The notes under the pieces were generated by a model. That model did no database searches. It was not told the DNA's origin and worked only from the letters and a program-made list of their open reading frames with translations. Shown piece by piece: positions 48,909 to 58,540 of a stretch of DNA of 64,000 nucleotides. This DNA comes from Bacteroides faecis MAJ27 (lineage in GTDB: Bacteria > Bacteroidota > Bacteroidia > Bacteroidales > Bacteroidaceae), in assembly GCF_900106755.1 (NCBI RefSeq), contig NZ_FNNN01000011.1, positions 62,001 through 126,000 on the forward strand, in the 5' to 3' direction. A program made the translations under genes and the position numbers. Each line of letters opens with the position of its first letter. Position 1 is the first letter of the stretch.

Positions 48909-48982
48909 GGTCGCGTAGCTCAACTGAATAGAGTAGCTGACTACGGATCAGCCGGTTACAGGTTTGAATCCTGTCGCGATCA
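48909..48982 (+). tRNA. tRNA-Arg(ACG), copy 3
   Basis: The sequence is the same as copy 1 in the acceptor stem (GGTCGCG with CGCGATC) and has anticodon ACG. It follows copy 2 after another 19-bp spacer, and a strong hairpin terminates the unit 2 bp later. Confidence 0.93.
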
Positions 48983-48984
48983 CC

Positions 48985-49020
48985 AAAATCCTCTGCATTT
49001 TTGCAGAGGATTTTGCATTT
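48985..49020 (+). terminator. Terminator of the tRNA-Arg cluster
   Basis: AAAATCCTCTGCA (48985-48997) pairs exactly with 49002-49014, with a four-base loop, followed by a T-rich stretch. Confidence 0.85.
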
Positions 49021-49178
49021 TCCCCCATTTCATCGAGGAAAATCGACATCAAGAAAGATATTTTAAACCGACCGCTTGATTACATTCAAAATAGGATGTT
49101 TTTCTCAAACACTTCAATACTTATTTTCAAACATCAGAAAGTTTATCTTTGAACATTAGGAAGATTAGAATTTCACTC

Positions 49179-49235
49179 AAAAAAAAAACCTCCACCACAC
49201 TCGCATTAATTAAGAATTACGAGAGAGGGTGAAGG
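49179..49235 (-). terminator. Terminator of dapA
   Basis: On the minus strand an imperfect stem (49189-49203 with 49221-49235) is followed by a T-run (A residues 49179-49188 on the plus strand), about 50 bp after the dapA stop. Confidence 0.65.
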
Positions 49236-49287
49236 GGAAATATTTATAATAAGATGCACGGAAGATTAATACCTTTCCCGGATCCTA

Positions 49288-50181
49288 TCAGCATTTAATA
49301 TTTAACTCGTTTAAAACCTTACGTATTGCCTCAAACGTTGTTATTCTTGTTGGAACAAGTGGCAATCGAAGCTTATTTTCGATCATTCCCATTGCATTCA
49401 ACATTGATTTTACTCCAGCCGGATTTCCATCCACAAACAAAAGATCAAATAACTCAGTAAACCTGTGATGAATAGTAAGAGCATTAGCAAAATCCCCCTG
49501 AAGCGCCAAGCGTGTCATACGGCTAAATTCACGTGGGAAAGCATTACCGATTACAGAGATCACCCCAACAGCTCCCAATGTTATTAGCGGGAAAGTGATG
49601 CCGTCATCACCAGAAATAACATTGAAATTATCTGGTTTATTCTTGATAATATCATCCATTTGGGTAATGTTACCGGAAGCTTCCTTAATGGCAATTACAT
49701 TGCTGAAATTGCGGGCAATGCGCAAAGTTGTTTCAGCCGTCATATTTACCCCTGTGCGCCCCGGGACATTATACAACACAATAGGGAGTTCTGTAGCTTC
49801 TGATATAGCTTTATAATGCTGATAAATTCCCTCTTGCGATGGTTTATTATAATATGGCACTACAGACAATATAGCGTCAACTCCTGTAAAATCGTCATTT
49901 TTTAATGTTTCTACTATTGCACGTGTATTGTTACCACCTACACCCAATAAAATAGGAATTCTGCCGTTAACACGATCAATCACCATTTTTTTGATAGTCT
50001 TCTTCTCATCCTCGGTAAGAGTCGGAGTTTCGGCTGTAGTTCCCAGCACGCACAAGAAATCCGCATTATTCTGCAATAGATAGTCTACCAAACGCATCAA
50101 CGCATCATAATCAACGCTTTCATCCTCTTTGAAAGGAGTAATCAGTGCTACCCCCATTCCTTTCAATTTAGTCTGTATCAT
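49288..50181 (-). CDS. dapA: 4-hydroxy-tetrahydrodipicolinate synthase
   Basis: DapA condenses pyruvate with aspartate semialdehyde in lysine and diaminopimelate synthesis. The 297-residue TIM-barrel protein has the Schiff-base Lys166 (VIAIKEASG), the proton-relay Tyr137 (VLYNVPGRTG), and the LGTTAETPTL pyruvate-binding segment near residue 47. Length is normal. It is read as a single unit from a promoter at 50216-50223 that lies between ligA and dapA. Confidence 0.97.
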   Translation of the reverse strand: MIQTKLKGMGVALITPFKEDESVDYDALMRLVDYLLQNNADFLCVLGTTAETPTLTEDEKKTIKKMVIDRVNGRIPILLGVGGNNTRAIVETLKNDDFTGVDAILSVVPYYNKPSQEGIYQHYKAISEATELPIVLYNVPGRTGVNMTAETTLRIARNFSNVIAIKEASGNITQMDDIIKNKPDNFNVISGDDGITFPLITLGAVGVISVIGNAFPREFSRMTRLALQGDFANALTIHHRFTELFDLLFVDGNPAGVKSMLNAMGMIENKLRLPLVPTRITTFEAIRKVLNELNIKC

Positions 50182-50215
50182 GAGTTTTAATTATAATCTC
50201 TAATTTTATTAGGCG

Positions 50216-50223
50216 CAAAAGTA
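50216..50223 (-). promoter_or_regulatory. -7 element of dapA
   Basis: The minus strand reads TACTTTTG, 35 bp before the dapA start and beyond the ligA stop, so dapA does not need ligA transcription. Confidence 0.55.
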
Positions 50224-50240
50224 CGAATATTTTTCATATC

Positions 50241-52241
50241 TTACGATATAAGTTTCAGAAATTCGTCCTCGCTTAGTATGGTTACTCCAAGTTTTTTTGC
50301 TTTTTCCAGTTTGGCTGGCCCCATATTGTCTCCGGCAAGGATAAAACTAGTCTTTGCAGAAATACTTCCTACATTCTTACCGCCATTTTTCTCAATAAGA
50401 TCTTTGTACTCATCTCGCGAATGATGCGTAAACACACCGCTAATCACAATAGACTGACCAGCTAATTTATCCGTATACCCACTCATATCTTCTTCTCTGC
50501 GATAAAGTTGAAGTCCGGCTGCTTTTAACCTGCCAACTAACTCGCGATTGGACTCATTTGAAAAGTACAAAAGAATGCTCTTTGCTATTTTTTCCCCGAT
50601 TTCATCGATACTTATCAGCTTTTCAAGGTCAGCCTGTTGCAGCTCATCAATATTTTCAAAAGACTTGGCAATTTTCTTTGCTACTGTCTCGCCAACAAAG
50701 CGAATCCCCAAAGCAAAAATGACACGCTCAAAAGGAACGGTCTTGCTCTGTGCAATTCCCGTAATAATATTCTCGGCAGATTTTTCTCCCATACGGTCCA
50801 GTCCTTTAATATCATCAGCTGTCAACTCATACAGGTCTGCCGTATTATGAATTAAGCCTAAACGATAGAACATATCCACCGTTTCAGGTCCCAATCCATC
50901 AATATTCATAGCTTTCCGACTTATAAAATGCTCTATTTTGCCTTTTATCTGTGGAGGACAGGCAGTTTCATTTGGACAATAATGAGCGGCTTCACCTTCA
51001 TATCTTATTAATTTGCTGCCACATTCGGGGCAATTGGTAATGAACCTGACTTTCTCACCAAGCATAAAACTACGGGCATCTTTATCCACTCCTGTAATTT
51101 TAGGAATGATTTCACCTCCTTTTTCTACATATACCATATCTCCGATATGCAGATCAAGCCCTTCAATTATGTCCGCATTATGCAATGAAGCACGTTTTAC
51201 AATCGTTCCAGAGAGCTGAACAGCATCTAAGTTGGCAACAGGAGTAACAGCGCCTGTTCTGCCTACCTGATAAGTAACCATATTCAACCGGGTTAATGCA
51301 CGCTCTGCCTGAAATTTATAAGCAATTGCCCATCTGGGAGATTTTGCCGTAAAACCGAGATTCTTTTGCTGTCTCAAACTATTTACCTTTAAAACAATGC
51401 CATCGGTAGCTACCGGCAGATTCTTCCGTTCTACATCCCAATAATTGATAAAATCAAATACTTCTTCCAGTGTCTGACATTTACGTGTCAAATCAGATAT
51501 TTTAAATCCCCATTTTGCAGCTTCCTGAAGATTTTCATAATGTCCGTCACATGGAAGCTTATCTCCCAACAGGTAATACAAATATGCATCCAACTTACGA
51601 GAAGCCACAACAGAAGAGTTCTGAAGCTTCAGCGTACCGGAAGCCGCATTTCTTGGATTAGCGAATAACGGCTCTTCACGTGCTTCTTTTTCACGATTCA
51701 ACTCTTCAAATACCTCCCAAGGCATGAGAATTTCGCCACGTATCTCAAAAGAGGAAGGATAATTGTCACCATGAAGTACAAGTGGGATAGAGCGGATCGT
51801 CTTCACATTATCCGTCACATCATCACCCTTTTCTCCATCTCCACGAGTGACGGCACGAAGCAATTTTCCATCTTCATAGGTCAGAGAAATAGAAGTACCA
51901 TCATATTTCATCTCACAGCAAATCTCAAAATCCTCATTCAACGCCTTTCGTACACGCTCATAAAAATCCGTGACTTCGCCTTCAGAGTATGTATTTGCCA
52001 AAGACAACATAGGATATTTATGCGCAACCTGGGTAAAATTTTTGTTGATATCACTACCGACGCGCATGGTAGGCGAATTTTCGTCTCTATATTCCGGATA
52101 TGCCTGCTCCAAATCCTGAAGTTCTCGCATCTTATCATCAAAGTCTTTATCTGAAATTTCAGGGGCATTCAACACGTAATAATTATAGTTATGCCGATGA
52201 AGTTCAGCACGCAATTCCTCTATTTTTTCCTTTATATCCAT
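50241..52241 (-). CDS. ligA: NAD-dependent DNA ligase
   Basis: LigA seals nicks in replication and repair using NAD. The 666-residue protein has domain Ia (residues 1-65, [19 protein letters not shown]), the adenylation Lys112 ([12 protein letters not shown]), the OB fold, a four-Cys zinc finger ([19 protein letters not shown]), HhH motifs and a C-terminal BRCT domain (about 590-666, [17 protein letters not shown]). Its promoter is divergent from that of trmD. Confidence 0.98.
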   Translation of the reverse strand: MDIKEKIEELRAELHRHNYNYYVLNAPEISDKDFDDKMRELQDLEQAYPEYRDENSPTMRVGSDINKNFTQVAHKYPMLSLANTYSEGEVTDFYERVRKALNEDFEICCEMKYDGTSISLTYEDGKLLRAVTRGDGEKGDDVTDNVKTIRSIPLVLHGDNYPSSFEIRGEILMPWEVFEELNREKEAREEPLFANPRNAASGTLKLQNSSVVASRKLDAYLYYLLGDKLPCDGHYENLQEAAKWGFKISDLTRKCQTLEEVFDFINYWDVERKNLPVATDGIVLKVNSLRQQKNLGFTAKSPRWAIAYKFQAERALTRLNMVTYQVGRTGAVTPVANLDAVQLSGTIVKRASLHNADIIEGLDLHIGDMVYVEKGGEIIPKITGVDKDARSFMLGEKVRFITNCPECGSKLIRYEGEAAHYCPNETACPPQIKGKIEHFISRKAMNIDGLGPETVDMFYRLGLIHNTADLYELTADDIKGLDRMGEKSAENIITGIAQSKTVPFERVIFALGIRFVGETVAKKIAKSFENIDELQQADLEKLISIDEIGEKIAKSILLYFSNESNRELVGRLKAAGLQLYRREEDMSGYTDKLAGQSIVISGVFTHHSRDEYKDLIEKNGGKNVGSISAKTSFILAGDNMGPAKLEKAKKLGVTILSEDEFLKLIS

Positions 52242-52261
52242 ATTTCTTCGATTGTTTAAGG

Positions 52262-52269
52262 CAAAAATA
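52262..52269 (-). promoter_or_regulatory. -7 element of ligA
   Basis: The minus strand reads TATTTTTG, 20 bp before the ligA start. Confidence 0.5.
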
Positions 52270-52291
52270 CAGGTTTATCTTTGAATATTTG

Positions 52292-52299
52292 TACTTTTG
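52292..52299 (+). promoter_or_regulatory. -7 element of trmD
   Basis: TACTTTTG matches the consensus and ends 19 bp before ATG 52318. It includes the TTG at 52297 that would otherwise extend the frame, which supports the ATG as the start. Confidence 0.55.
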
Positions 52300-52317
52300 C
52301 GAAAAATTATAAAGATT

Positions 52318-52995
52318 ATGCGTATTGATATTATAACAGTTTTACCCGAAATGATTGAGGGGTTCTTCAATTGCTCTATAATGAAACGGGCTCAGGATAA
52401 AGGACTTGCAGAAATACATATCCACAATCTGCGCGACTATACCGAAGATAAATATCGCCGTGTTGATGACTACCCTTTTGGCGGATTTGCCGGAATGGTC
52501 ATGAAAATAGAACCTATCGAACGTTGCATTAACGCTTTGAAGGCAGAACGAAACTATGATGAAGTGATTTTTACGACCCCTGATGGAGAACAGTTCAATC
52601 AGCCAATGGCTAACAGTCTTTCTTTGGCTCAAAACCTGATTATCCTTTGCGGACATTTTAAAGGTATTGATTATCGTATCCGTGAACATCTGATCACTAA
52701 AGAAATCAGTATCGGTGACTATGTATTGACAGGAGGTGAACTAGCAGCAGCAGTCATGGCAGATGCAATTGTCCGTATTATCCCTGGAGTGATTTCAGAT
52801 GAACAATCTGCACTTTCCGACTCCTTCCAGGACAATCTGCTGGCAGCCCCTGTCTACACTCGTCCTGCCGACTATAAAGGCTGGAAAGTACCCGATATTT
52901 TATTATCCGGCCATGAAGCAAAAATAAAAGAATGGGAACTACAGCAATCTTTAGAACGCACCCGGAAACTTCGTCCTGACTTACTAGAAGACTAA
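52318..52995 (+). CDS. trmD: tRNA (guanine-N1)-methyltransferase TrmD
   Basis: TrmD methylates G37 of tRNAs that have G36, using SAM, which prevents +1 frameshifting. The 225-residue protein begins [17 protein letters not shown] and has the trefoil-knot SAM site ([26 protein letters not shown]) and the catalytic Asp region ([13 protein letters not shown]). In many bacteria trmD is with rpsP and rplS; here it stands alone between ligA and pyrD. Confidence 0.97.
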   Translation: MRIDIITVLPEMIEGFFNCSIMKRAQDKGLAEIHIHNLRDYTEDKYRRVDDYPFGGFAGMVMKIEPIERCINALKAERNYDEVIFTTPDGEQFNQPMANSLSLAQNLIILCGHFKGIDYRIREHLITKEISIGDYVLTGGELAAAVMADAIVRIIPGVISDEQSALSDSFQDNLLAAPVYTRPADYKGWKVPDILLSGHEAKIKEWELQQSLERTRKLRPDLLED

Positions 52996-53010
52996 TGAAT
53001 ATATGTAAAT

Positions 53011-53053
53011 AAAAACGACGGCAAGAAATTCAAGAAGTCTTACCGTCGTTTTT
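53011..53053 (+). terminator. Terminator of trmD
   Basis: AAAAACGACGGCAAGA (53011-53026) pairs with 53038-53053, one G-U, with A/T ends that let it work in both directions. It also lies beyond the pyrD stop on the minus strand. Confidence 0.8.
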
Positions 53054-53213
53054 ATTTATCTTCTATAAGAAAGACAAATCTGCTATTTTACTCTTCGGCC
53101 TAAATATCTTTTTCATCTATCATTCCCGTTAACGATTTTATTAGGCAAACTTTGGATAGCAAAATAACATTTTTCTTTCAGTTTCTATACGAAGGGTTAT
53201 TGTATGTTTTCAA

Positions 53214-54125
53214 TTATACCTCAAGTGCACCAATTATCTCTTTAACAGACTTACATCCGTGTCTCTCTAAGTAATCATTTATACCATCTTCAACTTTAAT
53301 GGTAACAGCCGGATCTATGAAATTTGCTGTACCAATCTGGATAGCAGATGCACCAGCAAGCATGAACTCAACAGCATCTTTCCAGTTCATAATCCCCCCT
53401 AATCCTATGACAGGAATATTTACCGATTTCGCAACTTGCCAAACCATACGTAAAGCGATCGGTTTCACAGCAGCACCGGACATTCCCCCTGTTACAGTTG
53501 ACAAAATAGGACGCTTACGCTCCGCATCAATAGCCATTCCTAGCAATGTATTGATTAATGATACACTATCCGCACCACTTTCTTCTGCTGCGCGGGCTAT
53601 TTCTGTTATATCGGTAACGTTCGGAGAGAGTTTAACGATAAGTGTCTTTTTGTAAGCAGCACGCACTGCTTTTACCACTTCTGAAGCACCTTTTGCTGAC
53701 ACACCAAAAGCCATACCTCCTTGTTTTACATTAGGGCACGAGATATTCAATTCTATAGCAGGAATTTTGTCAAGTTCATTAATAATCTCTGCAGTTTTCA
53801 CATAATCCTCAATAGCAGACCCGGATACATTTACAATCATATTCGTCTGAATATCCTTTATACGGGGATATATCTGTTCAACAAAGTAATCAACACCCTT
53901 ATTTTGCAGTCCTACAGCGTTTAACATACCAGAAGGAGTCTCTGCCATACGAGGATATGGATTACCTTCACGTTTGTGAAGAGTAGTACCTTTTACAATA
54001 ATACCGCCTATTCGCGCTATATCAATGAAATCTGAGAACTCTTCACCATATCCAAATGTACCAGATGCTGTCATCACCGGATTCTTCATCTGTAATTCAC
54101 CTATATTTACACTCAAATCTGCCAT
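53214..54125 (-). CDS. pyrD: Dihydroorotate dehydrogenase B, catalytic subunit
   Basis: The 303-residue FMN enzyme (class 1B) oxidises dihydroorotate to orotate in pyrimidine synthesis and passes electrons to NAD through PyrK. The ELNISCPN motif contains the catalytic Cys of class 1 enzymes, FMN contacts are seen in [13 protein letters not shown] and [18 protein letters not shown]. Its start overlaps the end of pyrK by 13 bp, the usual coupled arrangement. Confidence 0.96.
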   Translation of the reverse strand: MADLSVNIGELQMKNPVMTASGTFGYGEEFSDFIDIARIGGIIVKGTTLHKREGNPYPRMAETPSGMLNAVGLQNKGVDYFVEQIYPRIKDIQTNMIVNVSGSAIEDYVKTAEIINELDKIPAIELNISCPNVKQGGMAFGVSAKGASEVVKAVRAAYKKTLIVKLSPNVTDITEIARAAEESGADSVSLINTLLGMAIDAERKRPILSTVTGGMSGAAVKPIALRMVWQVAKSVNIPVIGLGGIMNWKDAVEFMLAGASAIQIGTANFIDPAVTIKVEDGINDYLERHGCKSVKEIIGALEV

Positions 54126-54889
54126 AGTAGTTTATTTATATTAAAAACAGGACCTTCTTTACATACACACAAATGTCCTTCTGTCGTATTTTCCACACAA
54201 CAGAGGCATGCTCCGATTCCACAAGCCATTGTGTTTTCTAAAGAGACTTCACATTCTATCTGATTACTTTTGGCATATTTTGCCACAGCCATCATCATTG
54301 GTTTAGGCCCGCAAGTATAAATCTGCTCAAAACGTACCTGATTTAATATAGAATGCTGAGTGACATACCCTCTTTCTCCGTGACTTCCGTCTTCTGTGGT
54401 AGTATACACCTCGCCATACTTAGCGAATTCTTCCAGTTGCAGCAGATCTTTATCACTGCGGGCACCCAAAAGAAAGGTAGGCTTATGACCATTTTTCGCC
54501 AATTGCTCACCTAAATATAACATAGGAGCTGTTCCGACACCTCCACCTACTAATAGAAGCTTATCTGAAGGCTTTTGAGGTATTGTATAGCCATTTCCCA
54601 AAGGAAGTACTACATTGATCACATCGCCCGGATTTACTTCTCCTAAACGTCTTGTTCCATCTCCAATCAATTGAATAAGAAACCATACCTCGTTTTGTCG
54701 CTTGTCTACAAAATTAATAGAAATAGGACGGCGTAAAAAAGTGGTTAATGAACCGTCCACCCGAAGCTCAGCAAACTGCCCCGGCAACATTTCGGGCAGT
54801 AATGACTGAGAAGTCAATTTCAGCAACACATAGTTTGCATTCAATCTAATATTCTCAGTGACTGTCAGATCTAAAATAAATTTCTTCAT
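54113..54889 (-). CDS. pyrK: Dihydroorotate dehydrogenase B, electron-transfer subunit
   Basis: The 258-residue iron-sulfur flavoprotein is PyrD's partner: it carries FAD (RRPISINFV) and a [2Fe-2S] cluster bound by cysteines in CGIGACLCC and CVCKEG, and has an NAD-binding domain ([14 protein letters not shown]). I chose ATG 54889 ([10 protein letters not shown]). A frame extension to 54928 would start inside the promoter box at 54926-54933 and add residues that do not fit the family. Confidence 0.95.
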   Translation of the reverse strand: MKKFILDLTVTENIRLNANYVLLKLTSQSLLPEMLPGQFAELRVDGSLTTFLRRPISINFVDKRQNEVWFLIQLIGDGTRRLGEVNPGDVINVVLPLGNGYTIPQKPSDKLLLVGGGVGTAPMLYLGEQLAKNGHKPTFLLGARSDKDLLQLEEFAKYGEVYTTTEDGSHGERGYVTQHSILNQVRFEQIYTCGPKPMMMAVAKYAKSNQIECEVSLENTMACGIGACLCCVENTTEGHLCVCKEGPVFNINKLLWQI

Positions 54890-54925
54890 GTATGGATATA
54901 AAAGTATAAATTCGTATTCCGGATG

Positions 54926-54933
54926 CAAAGATA
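54926..54933 (-). promoter_or_regulatory. -7 element of pyrK-pyrD
   Basis: The minus strand reads TATCTTTG, 37 bp before the chosen pyrK start. Confidence 0.55.
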
Positions 54934-54965
54934 CAGGAATTTGCTCAAACCACCGATTTTACCTC

Positions 54966-55436
54966 TCATTTTTCAGGTCGAAAGGTTTCATAAGTATTAT
55001 CATCAAAAAAGATTCTTATTTCAGTGATTTTTCTGGCAGGCTTTTCTATATACCTAATCTCCTGTTTTACAATCTCTTTGGGTGCATTTTCAGTACTTCT
55101 TAATGGCATTTCCTTGCGATTTTCCGGATTGAACGGCTCTTTGGACGAATTTACAGGATTCTCATCAAATAAAGAAGGCTGATAATCGCCACTGGAAGAA
55201 ACTATAGAAGCATCTTCTACAGAAGCTATCATTTCACCTTTACCATAAAGCAGCCATTCAAGATTTACATAACTATAAGTCTGATGTACCTTCATTACAA
55301 CCTCCAAGCTTGGTTTATTCCGATCATTCAAAATATGTGAGAGAGTGGACTGCTGAACTCCAATTGTCTCAGCAAAAACCCTGGGAGGAACTTTTTCTCT
55401 CTCCATTATCATTCTAATTCTGTCTTTTATTTCCAT
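54966..55436 (-). CDS. XRE-family helix-turn-helix regulator
   Basis: The 156-residue protein has an N-terminal Cro/CI-type HTH (residues 8-62, VFAETIGVQQSTLSHILNDR, KPSLEVVMKVHQTYSYVNLEW with the WLLYGKG end typical of this group). The C-terminal half is polar, probably flexible, and ends in a short basic segment (EIRYIEKPARKITEIRIFF). It lies beside 1.2 kb of DNA without genes, where TTACAAAT-like motifs recur close to its own promoter, so it may regulate itself. The targets are unknown. Confidence 0.85.
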   Translation of the reverse strand: MEIKDRIRMIMEREKVPPRVFAETIGVQQSTLSHILNDRNKPSLEVVMKVHQTYSYVNLEWLLYGKGEMIASVEDASIVSSSGDYQPSLFDENPVNSSKEPFNPENRKEMPLRSTENAPKEIVKQEIRYIEKPARKITEIRIFFDDNTYETFRPEK

Positions 55437-55510
55437 ACAGCCTTTTCTTGTTACAATTGTATGTATTAAACATAGATTTCACAGAAATATCAACTATCTC
55501 TATGAATATA

Positions 55511-55542
55511 CAAAGGTAAATATTACAAATCACAAATGCAAA
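55511..55542 (-). promoter_or_regulatory. Promoter of the XRE-family regulator
   Basis: The minus strand reads TTTG (55542-55539), 20 bp, then TACCTTTG (55518-55511), a good Bacteroides promoter about 75 bp before the gene. TTACAAAT and TCACAAAT motifs lie between and next to the boxes and could be operator sites. Confidence 0.6.
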
Positions 55543-56586
55543 TTACAATTATAAAAATATTAATATCACAAAAGTATGCACGTTATTACAAATGGAATAT
55601 CACTCTTGTAAAACATGAAAAAACATACAAAAACAACTAATATATAAGATTTAATAAAGTCCAATAATCAACTGATAAACAGTCGTATAACAAACAAAAC
55701 CAAGGAGATACACAAGAATTTCACAAAAATATAAGCCAATCAAATCACCTTTTTAGAGTAATAATTTAGAAATAGATGATATTTATATGATATACAATAA
55801 TATAGTAGTATAAAGATAGAATGTTAACCGCCCTCCTATTACATCTATACACACATTATTATTAATGTAAATTACTGCATTTACTTTTGTACTCAGCATC
55901 GTATAATAACATTTGTATCGCGTTCACGAATATAAAATTCACAAACAAACAAATACGTTTATACAAAAGTAAATTTCAATAGTTGCAACAGCAATAAATC
56001 AAGGGATAAAATACGCCATTTACTTATGTATATTAAGAACTACTCAAATCTTCCTTTACATTTACCTCTGATCTAGCTCACAAATAGCAAATCCTTGCCA
56101 TATTTCTGCATATTCGGTCGATTGATGATTTTTTTTCGATTCTAGAAGCATTATTTTCACAATAACAATCTATACTACAGCGGATTAAGCTCATTTTATC
56201 AATATCAAAATTTAGACTAACTAGGAAAAACATAGTAAAACACCTCAATTATTTTCCCGAATTATCAAAATGACATTTTATAAGTTTAGGAGAAAGAAGA
56301 GTCTCCCTCTATTTTATATAAAATCTATCTATGCCAATATGGTTTTCCATTCTATATTATAGTCTGAACGAAATCCGATTTTTTCAATTCTAAAAAATGA
56401 TTATAGTATAAACTAAATAAGAGAAATACTGCTAAAAGAGAATTTAAATAGAGAAAGTGAAATTATTCAGATTCCTTTTCATGAATAAAAAATAAAGAGA
56501 AAAGAATAACTGATTCATTGTAAAATATTCACCTTAAAAAAGAGATTTGACTATGAGCTTAACCAAGTATTATTTGAAGCATACAA

Positions 56587-56633
56587 AAAAGGCATATACT
56601 TAATCTGCTTTACAGTAAAAGTATATGCCTTTT
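56587..56633 (-). terminator. Terminator of holA
   Basis: AAAAGGCATATACTT (56587-56601) pairs with 56619-56633 exactly; A-runs on the plus strand provide the T-run for minus-strand transcripts. It is about 25 bp past the holA stop. Confidence 0.8.
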
Positions 56634-56656
56634 ATTTATTAGAATATTCAGTTTCG

Positions 56657-57676
56657 CTAATGCAAAATTTTAAACACTAATTCACGAAGAATATCTCCGT
56701 CGGACATTGAACTGTTCTTCACTCCTTTTGATTTAGCATCAGCATATCGTATTTCACCAACAATCTGCATTGTCTTCACTCCACTATATTTGCGCATCGC
56801 AACAGCATAATCCCGAGCTTGCCAAGGAGTTCTTAATCCCAGCATATTGGCAATTCCCTGCTCCGACTTATCAGGTGCATAATACGCCAACATCAAGTTC
56901 GAATAAAAGCTGAACAACAGAGACAATGTCATTTGAATTGGATTCGTTTTTGGATTTTCCTCAAAGTATTTTATTATTTTATTTGCTTTCAGAATATCCT
57001 TTTCAACCAGAGCGCTTCGTAATTCAAAGTTATTATAATCTTTGCTTATGCCTATATTCTTCTCGATTTGTTCGGGAGTTACACGTTTCTGCCCCACAGG
57101 TAAAGTGATAATCAGCTTTTCCAATTCACCCGTCAAACGGCTTAAATCCGAGCCGACAAAATCAGCCAGCATAGCCGTTGCCTTGGGTTCCACATCTACT
57201 CCTTTCCGCTTCATATAAGAAGCAATGAAAGCTGGAAGCTGAGCATCTTTTATCTTCTTGGATTCAAACAGCACACCGGTCTTTTCTACTTCAGCAGCCA
57301 GTTTCTTTCTACGGTCCAACGTTCCGTGCTTATGACATATCACCAAAATAGTGGAATGAAGCGGTTTCTGAAGATAGTACGATAATTCTTCGATGTTTCG
57401 GACTGCTTGTGCCTCCTTGACTACTACTACCTGATGTTCAGACATCATAGGATAGCGTTTTGCAGCATTTATGATAGTCGCTACATCCACATCAGCCCCG
57501 TACACTACAGTCAGATTGAACTCTTTTTCCGTTTCGTTCAACACATTATCGGTAATGTAATCGGCAATTAAATCGATATAATACGATTCTTCCCCCATCA
57601 AATAGTAGATGGGACGATACTGCTTCGCCCTCAGTTCTTTGAGGATATCATCACAGGTCAGTTCTTGTTTTGCCAT
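56657..57676 (-). CDS. holA: DNA polymerase III subunit delta
   Basis: HolA is the clamp-loader subunit that opens the sliding clamp. The 339-residue protein begins MAKQELTCDDILKELRAKQY and shows the delta signature LMGEESYYIDLIADYI, a degenerate AAA+ fold (no Walker A) and a C-terminal collar domain (LSLLFSFYSNLMLAYY, SSMSDGDILRELVFKI). The length is normal for the phylum. It follows the AMP nucleosidase gene by 24 bp on the same strand and may be co-transcribed. Confidence 0.93.
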   Translation of the reverse strand: MAKQELTCDDILKELRAKQYRPIYYLMGEESYYIDLIADYITDNVLNETEKEFNLTVVYGADVDVATIINAAKRYPMMSEHQVVVVKEAQAVRNIEELSYYLQKPLHSTILVICHKHGTLDRRKKLAAEVEKTGVLFESKKIKDAQLPAFIASYMKRKGVDVEPKATAMLADFVGSDLSRLTGELEKLIITLPVGQKRVTPEQIEKNIGISKDYNNFELRSALVEKDILKANKIIKYFEENPKTNPIQMTLSLLFSFYSNLMLAYYAPDKSEQGIANMLGLRTPWQARDYAVAMRKYSGVKTMQIVGEIRYADAKSKGVKNSSMSDGDILRELVFKILH

Positions 57677-57700
57677 ATATATTTTTAGAAAGGCCGGTGG

Positions 57701-58477
57701 TTACCAGTCGAATTTCAAGTGTTTTACAGTTTTCTTTGCATCAATAATCATGCGCAAAGAAGCAATGCCTATCTCGACATGCTCTTCCACATAATTCTTG
57801 GTGACCAAATTATCACTTTTATCTGTCTTCACTCCATCCGGAGTCATAGGTTGATCGGACACTAGCAATAAAGCGCCTGTTGGAATGTGGTTGGCAAAAC
57901 CGCAACTGAACAAAGTAGCCGTTTCCATATCTACTGCCATTGCCCGGGTTTTTTTCAGATATTCCTTAAATACTTCATCATGTTCCCAGATACGGCGGTT
58001 AGTAGTGTAGACAGTACCCGTCCAATAATCGCGGCCATAGTCACGAATTGACGAAGAAACGGCACGCTGCAACATAAACGCAGGTAAAGCAGGAACTTCA
58101 GGTGGAAAATAATCATTGGATGTTCCTTCACCACGAATAGCAGCAATAGGAAGAATTAAATCGCCAATCTGATTTTTCTTGTCGATGCCGCCACATTTCC
58201 CCAAAAACAGGCAGGCTTTCGGACGAATAGCTCCCAATAAATCCATGATAATGGCAGCATTAGGGCTACCCATACCGAAGTTAATCATTGTAATGCCCTC
58301 GGCTGTAGCAGAAATCATATTGGCATCTCTACCCAAAATAGGAACATCAAATTGATTTGCGAAAATCTCTACGTACTTGTTGAAGTTAGTCAACAGAATA
58401 TACTCTCCAAAATCTTCCAGGTTACGTTTTGTGTAACGGGGTAGCCAATTAGCTACGATTTCTTCTTTCGTTTTCAT
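57701..58477 (-). CDS. AMP nucleosidase (Bacteroidota-type)
   Basis: This 258-residue nucleoside-phosphorylase-like enzyme splits AMP into adenine and ribose-5-phosphate. It is the short form without the extra N-terminal domain of E. coli Amn. Diagnostic segments are NFGMGSPNAAIIMDLLGAIR, LGKCGGID and the MetGlu motif AVDMETATLFSCGF of the PNP/UDP family. A regulatory link to holA downstream is not evident. The specificity call rests on the family as I know it from Bacteroides. Confidence 0.88.
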   Translation of the reverse strand: MKTKEEIVANWLPRYTKRNLEDFGEYILLTNFNKYVEIFANQFDVPILGRDANMISATAEGITMINFGMGSPNAAIIMDLLGAIRPKACLFLGKCGGIDKKNQIGDLILPIAAIRGEGTSNDYFPPEVPALPAFMLQRAVSSSIRDYGRDYWTGTVYTTNRRIWEHDEVFKEYLKKTRAMAVDMETATLFSCGFANHIPTGALLLVSDQPMTPDGVKTDKSDNLVTKNYVEEHVEIGIASLRMIIDAKKTVKHLKFDW

Positions 58478-58528
58478 AATTATCTATTAAATTTGTGGTT
58501 CCAATAATAGAAACCGTTATTTAACTTA

Positions 58529-58536
58529 CAAAAATA
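58529..58536 (-). promoter_or_regulatory. -7 element of the AMP nucleosidase gene
   Basis: The minus strand reads TATTTTTG, about 50 bp before the gene; the plus-strand HsdR-N gene starts 5 bp beyond it. Confidence 0.5.
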
Positions 58537-58540
58537 ATAA

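Larger units (their letters stand above)
48983..49287. other. 305-bp gap between the tRNA cluster and dapA
   Basis: It holds the tRNA terminator (48985-49014) and the dapA terminator (49179-49235). Between them no credible gene or RNA was found; one TATCTTTG box occurs near 49144 but nothing follows it on the plus strand. Confidence 0.6.
55437..56656. other. 1.2-kb AT-rich region without genes
   Basis: No frame longer than about 20 codons with a normal start was found on either strand. The stretch is strongly AT-rich. It holds the promoter of the XRE gene at the left end and the holA terminator at 56587-56633. In between, a TACTTTTGTAC box near 55879 and its opposite-strand counterpart near 55965 (ACAAAAGTAA) form an inverted pair. 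Short TTACAAAT and TCACAAAT motifs repeat around 55521-55595. I see no transposase, no tRNA and no convincing RNA fold. Confidence 0.6.

Noticed and set aside
48672-49152. Two open frames across the tRNA-Arg cluster and the region after it (77 and 62 residues)
   Set aside because: The first reads through tRNA genes, so its repeated peptide only reflects tRNA copies; the second begins inside the third tRNA and crosses the terminator.
52297-52317. TTG start extending trmD by seven codons
   Set aside because: The TTG overlaps the predicted -7 promoter box and the added residues are not found in TrmD proteins.
55437-56656. The gene-free region as a chromosomal replication origin
   Set aside because: No cluster of DnaA-box sequences was seen and dnaA, rpmH or similar origin neighbours are absent; AT richness alone is not enough.
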